A DNA stretch of 10,042 nt from Spirogloea muscicola (GCA_009602725.1 WELB01000018.1:1-10042); one strand, 5' to 3'. Shown: positions 1 to 9,450, counted from the stretch's first letter. Notes: generated by a model from the sequence alone, not told the origin. Numbers and translations: made by a program.

Positions 1-1049
1 CCGCGGCGGGCGGGCCGAGCCCGCGAGGCGGCCGGCGCTGGGGCTCCGCGCCAAGTCGGACGACTCGCCGCCGTCGGAGATGACCCTGGAAAGCGCGCTG
101 AAGCTCCTGGGCGTCCGAGAAGGCGCCACCTTCGACGAGATCCTGCAGGCCAAGAAGAACTTCCAGCAGAACAACGAGACCGACCAGGAGCAGCTCATGC
201 AGGTGAGGCCTCGCCCGACGTGCCGAGCTCCGTGCCTGCCTTCTCCCTGCGTTGATGGCCGATGGGCCTGCAGCCCAGTTGAAGATGTTGCTGATGCGGC
301 CCCCCACAACAACCACGTGTCATAGCTGGTGTCACCTGTCCGAGAGCTGTCGTGTACAAAAGCAGTCGTCGTTTCTTTGAATTTAAGTACAACCGTGGAT
401 GTTCTTGGCATTGGCAGGTGGAGGCTGCCTATGACATACTCCTGATGCAGAGCCTCTCCAAGAGGCGGTCGGGCAAGGTCACGGATAGCAGCGTTCGCTT
501 TGCTGATGTCAGAAAGCCAAGGCCCGCTGGGTCTGGCCTGCCGCCCTGGCTGAGCAACACGCTCAAGTACATATCATTATCGGTCGAAACCCCGCCAGCC
601 AAGGACGTGGCAATTCAGGGGGCCATCTACGGTGCCCTGGCTGCGTGGACCTTTGCTGGAGGCCTGGGCCAGAGCGAGGCCTTCCATAGCGCCGGCTCGG
701 AAGTGCCTGGGCTCCAACTCGCGGCCGCGTTTGGTGCCTCCTTGTATTACCTCCGAAAGCAGAACGTCAAGCTCGGTAAGAAGCACTCTGTTCCTACTTG
801 TTGGTGGGCTTGTGTGCTGGGCTTTGACCACAACATTGAATGTTCTTCTCAATCACTGGCACTTACGCTGTAGGAAAAGCGAGCTTCATGACTACTGGAG
901 GCCTGGTAGCTGGCGCCCTCCTTGGCAGTGTTGTGGAGGCTTGGCTGCGGGTTGACATCTTCCCAGTCCTTGGCATAGGCTCTCCCGCTGTTGTTGTAAG
1001 CGAGTTTGCATTTCTTTCCCTGTGGTTCACATCATTGTACCTGCGGTAG
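1..1049 (+). CDS. CPP1: CPP1/CDF1, J-like chaperone of protochlorophyllide oxidoreductase (5' partial, 3 exons)
   Basis: Exons are <1-202, 418-775 and 874-1049 (TAG stop). Introns 203-417 (GTGAGG...CAG, phase 0) and 776-873 (GTAAGA...TAG, phase 1) are canonical. The frame is open from base 2, so 26 residues precede the Met at base 80. That Met is internal: plant homologues have an acidic 'DDS' stretch just before 'xLExALKLLGV', as here, so the transit peptide continues left of the window. The visible 244 residues show a J-like region (ALKLLGVREGATFDEILQAK, then VEAAYDILLMQSL) without an HPD motif, followed by about four hydrophobic segments (around DVAIQGAIYGALAAW, VPGLQLAAAFGASLYY, GGLVAGALLGSVVEAWL and the last 25 residues). 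Length and C-terminus (SLYLR) match the family. Known for the family: Arabidopsis CPP1 (DUF3353) is a thylakoid and envelope protein that stabilises light-dependent POR and supports chlorophyll synthesis. Function here is inferred from homology. Confidence 0.93.
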
Positions 1050-1720
1050 AGGTCTGTGCTTGACCCGGGCAAAGAGCTGCATATTGCAGTGCAGGGTTTT
1101 GTTGAGGTTATATTATATAAGTAGGTTGTGCATACGATTGCCCGAGACAACTGGTGCTCGTCCTGCTCTCACCTTTCGGAGCTAGCTAGCTGCTTCTCCT
1201 CATCTTTGTAGATGCAGAGGTTGGCTCTTGTCATTCGTTGCTAGCCGCATCAGCTGCCTTGGTCACACCAGGACTTGATTGGCCCCCTTGTTGCTAGCAT
1301 ACAAAATTCTAGAGTCTGTACAGGCTGATTGGATTTGATTATTGCCATGAAAAAAAAGTTCCATAAATCTATTGCTACTATCCATCGTACTCTCCTCGGG
1401 CAGAGGCTCAAGCTTGTGCAACCCTCTGGTTTTGAAGGCCAGCAAGGCCATCACGTCGCTGCCATGGCGTGTATGCTACGGTGATACTCTGATGCCAACA
1501 TGCTGAACTTTTGTAGTTTGACTTTAATCTACTTGTGCTGCAGCAAGATTGCCCCCACCACCTTGAGATTGGAGGACGACCTCACAGCAGGATGTGACCA
1601 ACGGGATACTAGAGCAATGGCTAGCCTAAATTGTCTTGCTCACCTTGCACCTCTGATGTCACCAGTGAGTCTTGGGCTTAAGCTTGCACATCTCTTGCAT
1701 AATCAACAACGAGTACCAGA
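1050..1720. other. CPP1 3' UTR and spacer, no gene seen
   Basis: No reading frame here resembles a protein, and base composition drops to an intergenic level. Part of it must be the CPP1 3' UTR, but I see no clear AATAAA or TGTAA poly(A) signal, so the transcript end cannot be placed. A 78-codon frame at 1500-1736 has no recognisable domain. Confidence 0.5.
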
Positions 1721-1863
1721 CAAGTCGAGGACATGATGATGCATAGATGCTCATTGTGATGCTTGTGCATGTTATCAACAGTTTGCCTATTTTGCTTACA
1801 TTTCACCGTAGGCGAAACTTGGCAAGTTGAGCAAGTCTAGGACATGATGAAGCATAGACGCTC
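1721..1863. repeat. Pair of 32-bp direct repeats, 111 bp apart
   Basis: The segment 1721-1752 recurs at 1832-1863. By eye 29 of 32 positions agree, including the shared core GGACATGATGA and the flanking CAAGTC and GCATAGA words. The diverged copies indicate an old local duplication. No function is evident. Confidence 0.7.
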
Positions 1864-1960
1864 CAAGGTGATTCATCCTACCGGGCAAGCTCTGAGACAG
1901 CACTTTTGGCCCCTTCGGACCTTGTCAAACCCTTCTAGTATTCAGGCATTGATTAGCGAC

Positions 1961-2404
1961 CTTTATGTTTTGACCCGTGGTTACTGAGCGGGTCATCGGC
2001 TATAGGTTATGTAGGTTTTCAGATGTGCTTGCCTTTGTACTTGGCCATTTGGCCTTCGTTTGTTTCAAATACACGAAATTCCTTCCGGGCTGGCTGTGTC
2101 CAGCCCTTGCCTCCTTTTTGAAGGAGCCACTTCCTCTTTCACAGCCACTGACTCAAATTGGAAGAAGAGAAGTTCGATAAGCATGTCAGAGAAACTAGTC
2201 TCCGGAAACAAACCAACGTCAGGCGTACCCGAGCCAGCAGTTGCCCTTTGCCCGGCCCACCTCGGTCCCTGCTTTATGTTTTGACCCGTGGTTATTGAGC
2301 GGGTCAATCTGCTGTAGGTTATGTAGATTTTTAGATGTGCTTGCCTTTGTACCTGGCCATTTGGCCTACATTTCTTTCTAATACACGATCTTTTCCTTGC
2401 TGGC
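1961..2404. repeat. Pair of ~133-bp direct repeats, offset 311 bp, each with a hairpin
   Basis: Copy 1 is 1961-2094 and copy 2 is 2272-2404. They agree over their whole length at roughly 85 percent by eye, with small indels. Both begin CTTTATGTTTTGACCCG and end at GCTGGC. Both contain the inverted repeat TGACCCG / CGGGTCA with an 11-nt loop (1971-1995 and 2282-2306); in copy 2 the stem extends by one A-T pair. The 177 bp between the copies is not repeated. They could be two copies of a dispersed element, such as a short non-autonomous transposon, or a local duplication. I see no terminal inverted repeats or target-site duplication. Confidence 0.8.
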
Positions 2405-2556
2405 ACCGCCACCGCCACCGCCGGAAGAGAATCCGCGCGGTGAAAGGGAGACAAATGAAAGGGAGACAAATGCAAGCCAATACATGCTTTAGGCAGAATC
2501 TTGTGGCAGAAAATGGGGGCTACATGAAATGAAGCCCTATGCTAAGGTGCTAAGGT
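2404..2556. repeat. Short tandem duplications and a (CCG/ACC) microsatellite
   Basis: Three small repeats lie just right of the long direct repeat: an imperfect CACCGC run at 2404-2422, an exact 15-bp tandem duplication (TGAAAGGGAGACAAA) at 2441-2455 and 2456-2470, and an exact 8-bp duplication (GCTAAGGT) at 2541-2548 and 2549-2556. They look like replication-slippage products. Confidence 0.75.
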
Positions 2557-2690
2557 GGCTAGTGTAATAGTGTCTTTCGTACCCACGGGTGACGCTTTGT
2601 GCCGTGCACTCACAGGGGGGAGGGGGATGAACATCTGTCAATGTGCTCGCTTTCGCACTCGGCTCACTACGCACTTCATCATCCGCCGCT

Positions 2691-2700
2691 GGGGGGGGGG
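2691..2700 (+). repeat. G10 homopolymer
   Basis: A run of ten G lies upstream of the hydroxylase gene, at the edge of the GC-rich leader or promoter region. Its length may be unreliable in sequencing. Confidence 0.7.
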
Positions 2701-2803
2701 CCACGAAGCCGCGGCTGGCGGCGGCGGGGATTCGAACCGGCGACCGCGTCACCTGCGAGCGTCATACCACACCGCGCCGCCCCTTCGCCCCCACCACTTC
2801 TGC

Positions 2804-2826
2804 ACCGCCGCCGCCGCCGCCGCCGC
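2804..2826 (+). repeat. (CCG)n trinucleotide run in the SBH leader
   Basis: About seven CCG units occur in the GC-rich region upstream of the hydroxylase start codon. The ATG at 3038 is the first in its frame after the TGA at 2870-2872, so this run is leader or promoter and is not coding. Similar runs occur at 9969-9991. Confidence 0.75.
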
Positions 2827-3037
2827 GGCGGGCGCTCGGCTCGCGAGCGAGGGTCTCCGGGGTTTGGATTGAGGCGCCGCGGCTCTGCCGGTGACAGCGG
2901 CCCCTAGCCGGGGCTTGGCGCAGGCGGCAGAGCCCACGCTGCTGCAGCCGCAGCTGCCTCCTCGCCCGCGTCGCTGCGAGGGGCCCAGGAGAAGCGCGCT
3001 GCGGCGCGGCGCGGCGCGCGCGNGCCGGGCGGCGGCC

Positions 3038-4956
3038 ATGGCGTTCTGGGAGGGCTATGCGAGCGACGAGGTGATGGGCGTGGTGGCGCCGATTGCCACC
3101 TATTGGCTCTACTCCGGCCTTTACCAGCTGCTCGGCATGGCCAGCAGCCCCAAGGTGCGTCCTGCGTCCTGCCGTATCCTTGGCTCCGCCATGCCTTTGC
3201 TTGGCTCCCCCCTCCAGCGGTGCGCCAGAGCCATACTGATATCAGCCATCATACTGCGGAGATCCTGCACAGCCACTGAGCACGCTCCTGTAGTTGCAAG
3301 TCTGTCAAGGCCAGCAGCTCTCGAGCCCAAGTTCCGGGCATGCGCAGTTGACACTTCGCCATTGCCCAACGCTCAGAGGATGCCGGCCCTGCTGGCCTCG
3401 ACTTTGCATGGCTTGGGTTGGCATTGGGCCTGGTGAAGCACCACAGTGCTCTTGGTGCTGTCAGGGGCTCACACTCAGAGCGTGCCAGAGCCCGCCGTGT
3501 GCTGCAGAGGCTGGACGACTTCCGCATGCACATGCGCGCCGAGGAGGCGAAGAACCTCGTGACGCCCCGCCAGGTGGTCAAGGGTGTCTTGCTACAGCAG
3601 CTCCTGCAGGCGTGCGTGGCCGTGCCCCTCTTCATGGTTGGTTCCTCGCCCTGAAATGTAGCTGACCATAACGTCCGGTCCTAGCTGGCTGTGTCGCCTG
3701 TGCGAGAGTGCTATCACGCTGTGGATGCAGTCAGTACCTTGCCTGGTCTTAGGCTGAAGCGATTACTGCCTGCCCACCTGCCAGCTGGACCCCCAGGCTG
3801 GGAAGATGTCGGACAGCAAGCCCGACCTCTGGCAGCAGGCTGGTCAATTTGGCGTGGCCATGCTGGTCATGGACACCTGGCAGTACTTCGTGCACCGCCT
3901 GTTCCACGAGAACAAGTGGTTGTACCGGTGAGCGCTGGGGCGGCAGCTTGCTGGTGGCAAGCAGCTTTGGCATCGTGTGCAGAAACCCTGACTTCAACTA
4001 TCTCTTGACCAGCACAATTATCACGTTCACATGAGCGTTATCATGCGTGGAAGCGCTTAGATGGGTCCCTTGCATGGCAGTATTATCTGGGGCCAGGGGT
4101 GAGTATTCTTTGCTGATTGTACTGTGGTGTTGATCAGGCATCTGCATAGCTGGCACCACCGCCTTATTGTCCCATATGCGTATGGTGCCCTGTACAACCA
4201 TCCGATGGAAGGATTGATAATGGACACCGCAGGAGGAGCCATCTCTTTTTTGGCATCCGGAATGAGTCCCCGCATGGCCGTCTACTTCTTCTCATTTGCT
4301 ACCATGAAAACGGTTGACGACCATTGTGGCCTCTGGTTGCCGTGGAACCCATTTCAGCTGCTCTTTCAGAACAACACCGGTACGGCAGGCCCTTGTACTG
4401 CTGCCTAGCCCTTTTGTTGCAGATTGTGATCCCAGCTCTCTGGTACTGGTTGTTAGTGTGGTGCATGTGGCCCACTTGGTTCACAATTTGTTGTATTGGG
4501 TTTGTGGCAATGTTCAGCAGGGTATCTGCTTCAATAGCTATCTTCATGCATGCTAAGCTTCTCATATAGGCTACCACTTGATTTATGCCTTATGAAGACT
4601 TGTGGACTTCTGCATGGACAAGGACATCTGTCATTTCTGGGGTCAATGAGGTTGAGTGTGTGGGCATGACGCCTTGGTAATAGAACCGTCACTGTAAGTA
4701 TGAATGCTGCCTTTTACTGAGATTGACATTGATTGTGACCCGTCTGTCTGCTGGGACAGCATACCATGACATCCACCACCAGCTCCTTGGCACCAAGTAC
4801 AATTTCTCGCAGCCCTTCTTCGTCTTCTGGGACCGTTTAATGGGCACGTACATGCCTGTGGAGCTGGCAAAGCGAACAAGTGGGGCAGGTTATGAAGCCC
4901 GGCCAGCTAAGCTGAAGGTGGTGCAGCCAATAGTATCTTCAGAGAAGTCCGACTGA
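3038..4956 (+). CDS. SBH: Sphinganine C4-hydroxylase (sphingoid base hydroxylase), complete, 5 exons, 275 aa
   Basis: Exons are 3038-3154, 3508-3636, 3785-3927, 4138-4379 and 4760-4956 (TGA). All four introns are GT-AG, phases 0, 0, 2 and 1, and the joined frame stays open. It belongs to the fatty acid hydroxylase superfamily: a di-iron, membrane-bound ER enzyme that hydroxylates C4 of sphinganine or dihydroceramide to give phytosphingosine-type long-chain bases. All three histidine boxes are present: HRLFH (residues 119-123), HSWHH (133-137) and HDIHH (213-217), plus the family words MDTWQYF, VPYAYGALYNHP, TVDDHCGLWLP and KYNFSQPFF. Hydrophobic segments fall near 14-36, 62-82, 103-118 and 160-188. 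Length matches plant SBH1/SBH2 (about 260 aa). The ATG has a strong context (GCCATGG) and is the first in frame after a TGA at 2870. An unresolved base (n) sits at 3023 in the leader. Trp135 and Trp199 differ from the Arabidopsis residues. No C-terminal KKxx signal is visible. Confidence 0.95.
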
Positions 4957-5132
4957 CGTAGTATTTAGTGTGTGGGCTGCGAGCAATGCAGACTTGGCAG
5001 GCTCATCTTTGCTTGAGTATTGTGGCTTGTTTGTTCTTGGAGGACTGAGCCCACTTGACAGGCCGTTTGCACGTGTGACATAGCAAGTTGCTGTGCATAG
5101 CAAAGCTCCACTGTGCCTTTCACTCGCATTCC

Positions 5133-5137
5133 TGTAA
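5133..5137 (+). terminator. Possible TGTAA poly(A) signal for SBH
   Basis: TGTAA, the usual poly(A) signal of chlorophyte algae, lies 177 bases after the SBH stop. A five-base word is expected by chance at about this frequency, so support is weak unless the organism is shown to be a chlorophyte. Confidence 0.25.
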
Positions 5138-5453
5138 AGTAGAAATGTTTTGGATAAGGTTATTGGATGCAACAACAAGCATCGTTGAATGCTTGAGCTT
5201 GATAGGGTGATGTGCAATAGTTGCATGTTGCATCTTAAGTGGGACTTAGCAAGTAGGTGAAAACGGATTGGCGCACAATCCTGCAACAATCTCATGTCCA
5301 GTACTGGCACACATGGATAGTCCAGGTCGGGGAAGAGAGTGGAAAAGCAGTGCACTTCTGAACAATCACTCAGATCTGATTTGGCTTCTGGTGCTGATGG
5401 TGAAGACATAGCTGGTCTTGAAATATTAGCCTTCAATGGAGCAATGTCACTCA

Positions 5454-5458
5454 TTACA
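5454..5458 (-). terminator. Possible TGTAA poly(A) signal for the GT77-like gene
   Basis: Read on the minus strand, TGTAA lies about 157 bases after the transferase stop at 5615. The same caution applies as for the signal on the other strand; having one at a similar distance behind each of two convergent genes is mildly supportive. Confidence 0.25.
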
Positions 5459-5614
5459 TGAGTGAGAGCTTCAACAACTCCAGAATAAGGCTTGATTCCT
5501 GGAGATGCGAGTCTCAACATCGCTTTGGCCATGCTTGGGCATGCCCGAAAGAAGCTTCTGTAGCATCATTCCTGCATGACCCAAAGCACGATGAGTGCTG
5601 ACAGTGCAGCACTT

Positions 5615-8551
5615 CTACTGTGTGCATTCTGGTGGCAACCAGCGAAAGTGGTGCGTGTGGAGTTCATCACTGCAACATGAGAGTTTGTCCAACCAAGCCT
5701 TATCTTCCATCATACGTCTAAGTGGGCCCAACTTTCGATCCATGCCAACACAGCAGTTGGCATGGACAGTCACAATAAGTGTGAGATCCTGTCCCAGCTC
5801 GCAGAAGCCGGCAAAAAGCTGTGTCTCCAGCAGTCCAACGGTCAAACCTACCAAGGTCACAATGAGCACATTCAGTCGAAACAAGCTAGGCATATACAGA
5901 TCAGTCCATCTTGCCTGTGCCCTTCAGTCCTGCAAGCATCATACTACCCACCAGCACTTTTGCACAGAAGGCTGACTTCAGGATATTATGTTTGATTCGG
6001 AGATAATTACCAATTTGAGTGGCAGTGTAATGGTCATGAGCTGGCAGCAACATCGTGGCAACATCCTGCTCGTTCATGCCTCGGTACCTGTGAAACACAT
6101 ACTTGACCTCTGAGAGACTATGCTCAAGTGGACCCGTTTTTTTCCAACTGGATGCAAACAAGTGTCATGCTACATATGTTTAACATGCAAATGATTCTTT
6201 AGCGGCTGCAGGCAACTGGTGAATGACAAGCTTAGGCTCACCAAGCAGACCGAGCACTGTCCACTAATCTAGCAGCAAGATGCAGAGATTCAGAGCGTTT
6301 GCCTTTGACGCCCTTCCAGCCAATGGTCGTAGAATGCTATTGTTCTATTGTTGGATCTTGCAAAGTAGAACCCGGCATTTATAGCAGATTTGGCAGGGTC
6401 TGTCCTCCATCGGTCACATGCGAATTGTATGTCAAGCTGGCTAGCCTGTAGGAGTGGCAGAGGGTCCTGTGGCATTTGCACACAATATGCAGTTGCCTTT
6501 CAGCTTTGCACTGCAGCTTTGCCTTCGCTGTATACAGAAGGATGTTATGCGGATAATATATACACGCAGATACCTGAGGCATACTATTACTGGAATGCAA
6601 TTGATATGCTACATACGCATCGTTCATCTGGTTAAGAACAATCAGGCAGCACATGCAAATGCGGCATATGCGCATTTGTGCCAAGCAGATGGTATCAGAT
6701 GCCTTTTGCACCTCTACATTGTTGTCTTACAATACGCATTCCTGACCTGAAACCACAATATGTCTGTATCGGTGAAGAGCACATCGTATCCTAGCTGCAG
6801 GATGTCCCGTTTCAACTCCAGCCGTCTCCACATCTGCAAGATCACGCATAAGCAGGCGGCTGCTGAGTGACCAATCAGTGTGAGATCAGTCGATTTTCAA
6901 GCCTGAGGATGATGATGTTCCTGAAAGACCTTTATCATAGATTTGATTGTGTTGATATTGTTCGAGATGAAGGACCTTCATTTGCAACAATTGTTACTCA
7001 GCTTCTCAACGAAAGGACTTGTCAGCAGCCTAACTCTTAGCATTCGTCTCTGGTGAGGCTCAGGGTAGGCAGGGACTGAGCTGCTCCTAGCAGAACCTTC
7101 TGCTCTGACTGCTTAAGCACTTCATAAGCTCTTCCTCAAGGGCACACAACTCAAGTTTGGAGGCTCGCAAGGGCCATGGACGAGAAGGACCCTTCTATAG
7201 TTCCTGAGCTCAGCATGCAATCAGATAACAATGCTGGTCCAATTGAATCAAAGAGCCAGCAATTTTCTCGGTGAGGGCCTTACCATGTCGAGGTAAATGG
7301 GAGTCATGTAGACCTTGGCGGCACCAGAGTAGTTGCCTTTCTTAGTGGCATTCTCCTGTCAGACTTCAAGCTTTTTTACTTCTTTGACCATTTCTCGGTG
7401 CACCATTTTTGGTGCATAAGCACCATGCATTAGACACTTTTTTGGTTTGTTGGCATGGATGTCTACGGCTGAGAACACTTGATATGTAACAAGCTATAGG
7501 CACTTCAGTGAATATAATATTGAAATCTGCGAGCGATGCACCACCCACTTGGACTTATACGGCCGGCATTGTGAGGCCCAGGGCATGCTTCTCAGGCGAG
7601 GGACAGCATCATATTTCTGATCGGCGCAAGTCCTGGTCAATGACTAATATGCAGGCTGCTGTGTTGCTTGGCGCTTACTTGAGTGTCCAGGTAGCAGTGT
7701 AACCCGAGCTTTACACAATAGCTGTAGCCCTTTTCATCGAAGCTCAACACTAGCAGGTGACGAACCAAAGTCTGCGTCAGAGGGCTGCTGCGAAGCTGTT
7801 CCAGGAAAAGCTCGAGCATAGGCCTCCAAGCAGCGGTGAATGAGGTAACAATAACGATTCTGCTGTCAGGTGTCGCAGCAGTTTCCAGGACACTCCTCAG
7901 CTTGCTGTGACAATAAGTAAGGCATGAAAGCTTAAGGCAGCCTGCCCCTGATTTGCATGCTTGTGGTGCGACATTGACAGTCCCAGAACCCTGTCTGCCA
8001 CTCGCAGTATCTTCACCTGCCACACCCTGTGATTGGGTCCTCAAGAGAGGCTGCATATGGTGCTTAGGCTGCATACGGTACTACGGAATACAAGAATGAA
8101 GTGGCATGTGTCTAATAAGCAGGTGAGTCATTTTAAATCAAGACTACGTGAGATAAGACTGATAGCATGTTGGACACAAAGGATGGACTTGCTGGTAACG
8201 AGAAGATGCTAGACATCAGGACACACGCGTCTGTCGACTCTTGTGAATACGAGAGGCTGAGCTCTATCTGGGCCACGGAGCTCCAACCCACGCAATGGCT
8301 CGTGAGTACACAGAATCCGTTAGCGTGCACCTTGCAGGCGTATCATCGACGGTCATCTGGCGTTGTTGCGAAGCTTCCTTGTCTGGTGAAGCGTGGGTGA
8401 TATTCCACACGCCCACTAGCAGGTCGCTAGGATGCCCTGCAAGGATGGCGGACAAGGAGGACCCTGCCTGTGGCCGGATGGGCAGCAGCACGACGGACGC
8501 GATGAGTAGTGCGGCAGTCGCTAACGAGACCGCAAGCCTGAGCTGCGGCAT
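5615..8551 (-). CDS. GT77-like nucleotide-diphospho-sugar transferase (PF03407 family), complete, 7 exons, 359 aa
   Basis: Exons on the minus strand are 8551-8331, 7904-7679, 7355-7284, 6833-6747, 6466-6303, 6087-6011 and 5847-5615 (TAG). Joined, they give 1080 bases in one open frame with matching phases. The ATG is the first after an in-frame TAA. Residues 5-24 form a signal-anchor helix, suggesting a type II Golgi protein. Conserved family words occur in the expected order: SRIVIVTSFTAAW (88-100), LLVLSFDEKGY (124-134), VYMTPIYLDMMWRR (164-177), the nucleotide-sugar/metal DxD motif TDTDILWF (194-201), FACDRW, NAGFYFARSNNRTI (232-245), NEQDV, LFAGFCE and VHANCCVG (309-316). N-glycosylation sequons lie at N50, N151, N158 and N242, fitting a luminal domain. 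Length matches the Arabidopsis At4g15970-like group. Relatives include GT77 arabinosyl- and xylosyltransferases of cell-wall glycans; donor and acceptor here are unknown. Six introns of 163-450 bases; five are GT-AG and intron 6088-6302 appears to be GC-AG. Confidence 0.93.
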
Positions 8552-9163
8552 CGCTGTGCGACGGCTTGAAGTGAGTGAGGTTGCAGCTTAGCACGGCGTG
8601 CGCCGACGGCCGTCCTGCTCCAATGCCGACGCCACGACTGCCTCGGCGGCCAGCCGAACGACTATATGACCCTGGAAGCGGTGGCATGCGCCCATTGTGG
8701 ACGTGCTTCATCCCGATCGCCTGGCCACTCGCCACGGGCCTGCACCTGCTGGTACCGTTAGCCAGTGGCCGCTTGCGACTTCCAGCCAAAGTGAGCGCGG
8801 CGTTCAGGCGAGCGGGCGTGACGGGGCGGGCGACGCGAGGCGAGTGCTGCGCAGCGCGCGCTGGGCCGGCATGCGCGCCATGCAGGTGCGAGGAGGCGCT
8901 CGGTTGCTGGCCACGTTGAAGTTTGATTACGGCTGCTGACAAAAGCAGCCCCAGCGGGCTTAGGCACACGTGAAAAGAACATCGTGTATTTACAAGGGGA
9001 AGGAGGCGCACATACCAGTATACCGATGGGTCGCTATTCCTGGCAATCATCTGTCCGGATGGCGGGGGCTCCGAAATCTGGAAGCGGTCGTCCTGTGCTC
9101 CTTCTGAAATAAAAAGACATAAGACGATACATACTAGCCTAGCGCGCAGTGGTGGGCCTGGAG
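8552..9163. promoter_or_regulatory. Shared upstream region of the GT77-like gene (-) and tRNA-Ser (+)
   Basis: This 612-base divergent region should hold the promoter and leader of the transferase. Its left half is GC-rich. A TATA-like word (TCATATAG on the minus strand, 8669-8662) lies about 110 bases before the transferase ATG and is the only core-promoter candidate I see; support is weak. Long open frames here on both strands reflect high GC content and show no known domain. An A-rich stretch at about 9108-9118 lies upstream of the tRNA. Confidence 0.3.
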
Positions 9164-9244
9164 GTCAGCTTGCCCGAGTGGTTAAGGGGATAGACTTGAA
9201 ATCTATTGGCATTTGCCGCGCAGGTTCGAACCCTGCAGCTGACG
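9164..9244 (+). tRNA. tRNA-Ser (anticodon UGA), no intron
   Basis: This is a complete class II tRNA. The acceptor stem GTCAGCT (9164-9170) pairs fully with AGCTGAC (9237-9243), followed by discriminator G at 9244. The D arm carries GAGTGGTTAA. The anticodon stem ATAGA/TCTAT (9190-9194 and 9202-9206) encloses loop CTTGAAA with TGA at 9197-9199, which reads serine codon UCA. A long variable arm (9207-9219) folds as GGC-ATTT-GCC, as expected for serine tRNA. The T stem GCAGG/CCTGC encloses TTCGAAC. The A and B box promoters are intact. No CCA is encoded, as in eukaryotic nuclear genes. The first TTTT that could end Pol III transcription is about 50 bases downstream. Confidence 0.95.
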
Positions 9245-9450
9245 CGCGCGGGCAGGCGACCCCCCCGCTTCGCTCGGCCGCGCAGCACGGAGATTTTGCG
9301 GTGACTCGGGTCGGCGAAGTCACATCTACGGGCACAACTTGCTATCTCATAACGTTTTCTCGTCGTTAATCGCCTCTCGGCGCCTATCGTGGGGTTCCAC
9401 CGCTCACTTGCCCTACTGTTTGCACGATATTTATTTCTCGTGAGCAGCAT
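9245..9450. other. tRNA trailer and spacer, no gene seen
   Basis: The GC-rich DNA after the tRNA turns AT-richer near 9340. Apart from the TTTT near 9294, which may end tRNA transcription, I see no gene or regular structure. Confidence 0.4.

Larger units (their letters stand above)
4957..5614. other. Convergent spacer: 3' UTRs of SBH (+) and the GT77-like gene (-)
   Basis: This 658-base stretch separates the stop codons of two convergent genes and should hold both 3' UTRs. A minus-strand frame of 197 codons (ATG at 5532, ending at 4939) crosses almost all of it and enters the last bases of SBH. It shows no domain or membrane pattern that I recognise, so I do not call it a gene. Confidence 0.5.

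Noticed and set aside
2065-2475. 136-codon minus-strand frame in the spacer
   Set aside because: It runs through both copies of the direct repeat and tandem duplications, and shows no domain.
3023-3023. Unresolved base (n) just upstream of the SBH start
   Set aside because: It is a sequencing or assembly ambiguity in a GC-rich run and affects no coding residue.
2555-3037. Several overlapping + frames upstream of SBH, including an N-terminal extension in frame with SBH
   Set aside because: The SBH frame is open back to a TGA at 2870-2872 but has no ATG before 3038; the extension would be low-complexity Arg/Ala sequence, and 3038 fits the family N-terminus and start context.
8427-9050. 207-codon minus-strand frame over the first transferase exon and its upstream region
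   Set aside because: It overlaps the well-supported first exon in another frame, has no recognisable domain, and its Ala/Arg/Pro-rich content is what GC-rich DNA gives by chance.
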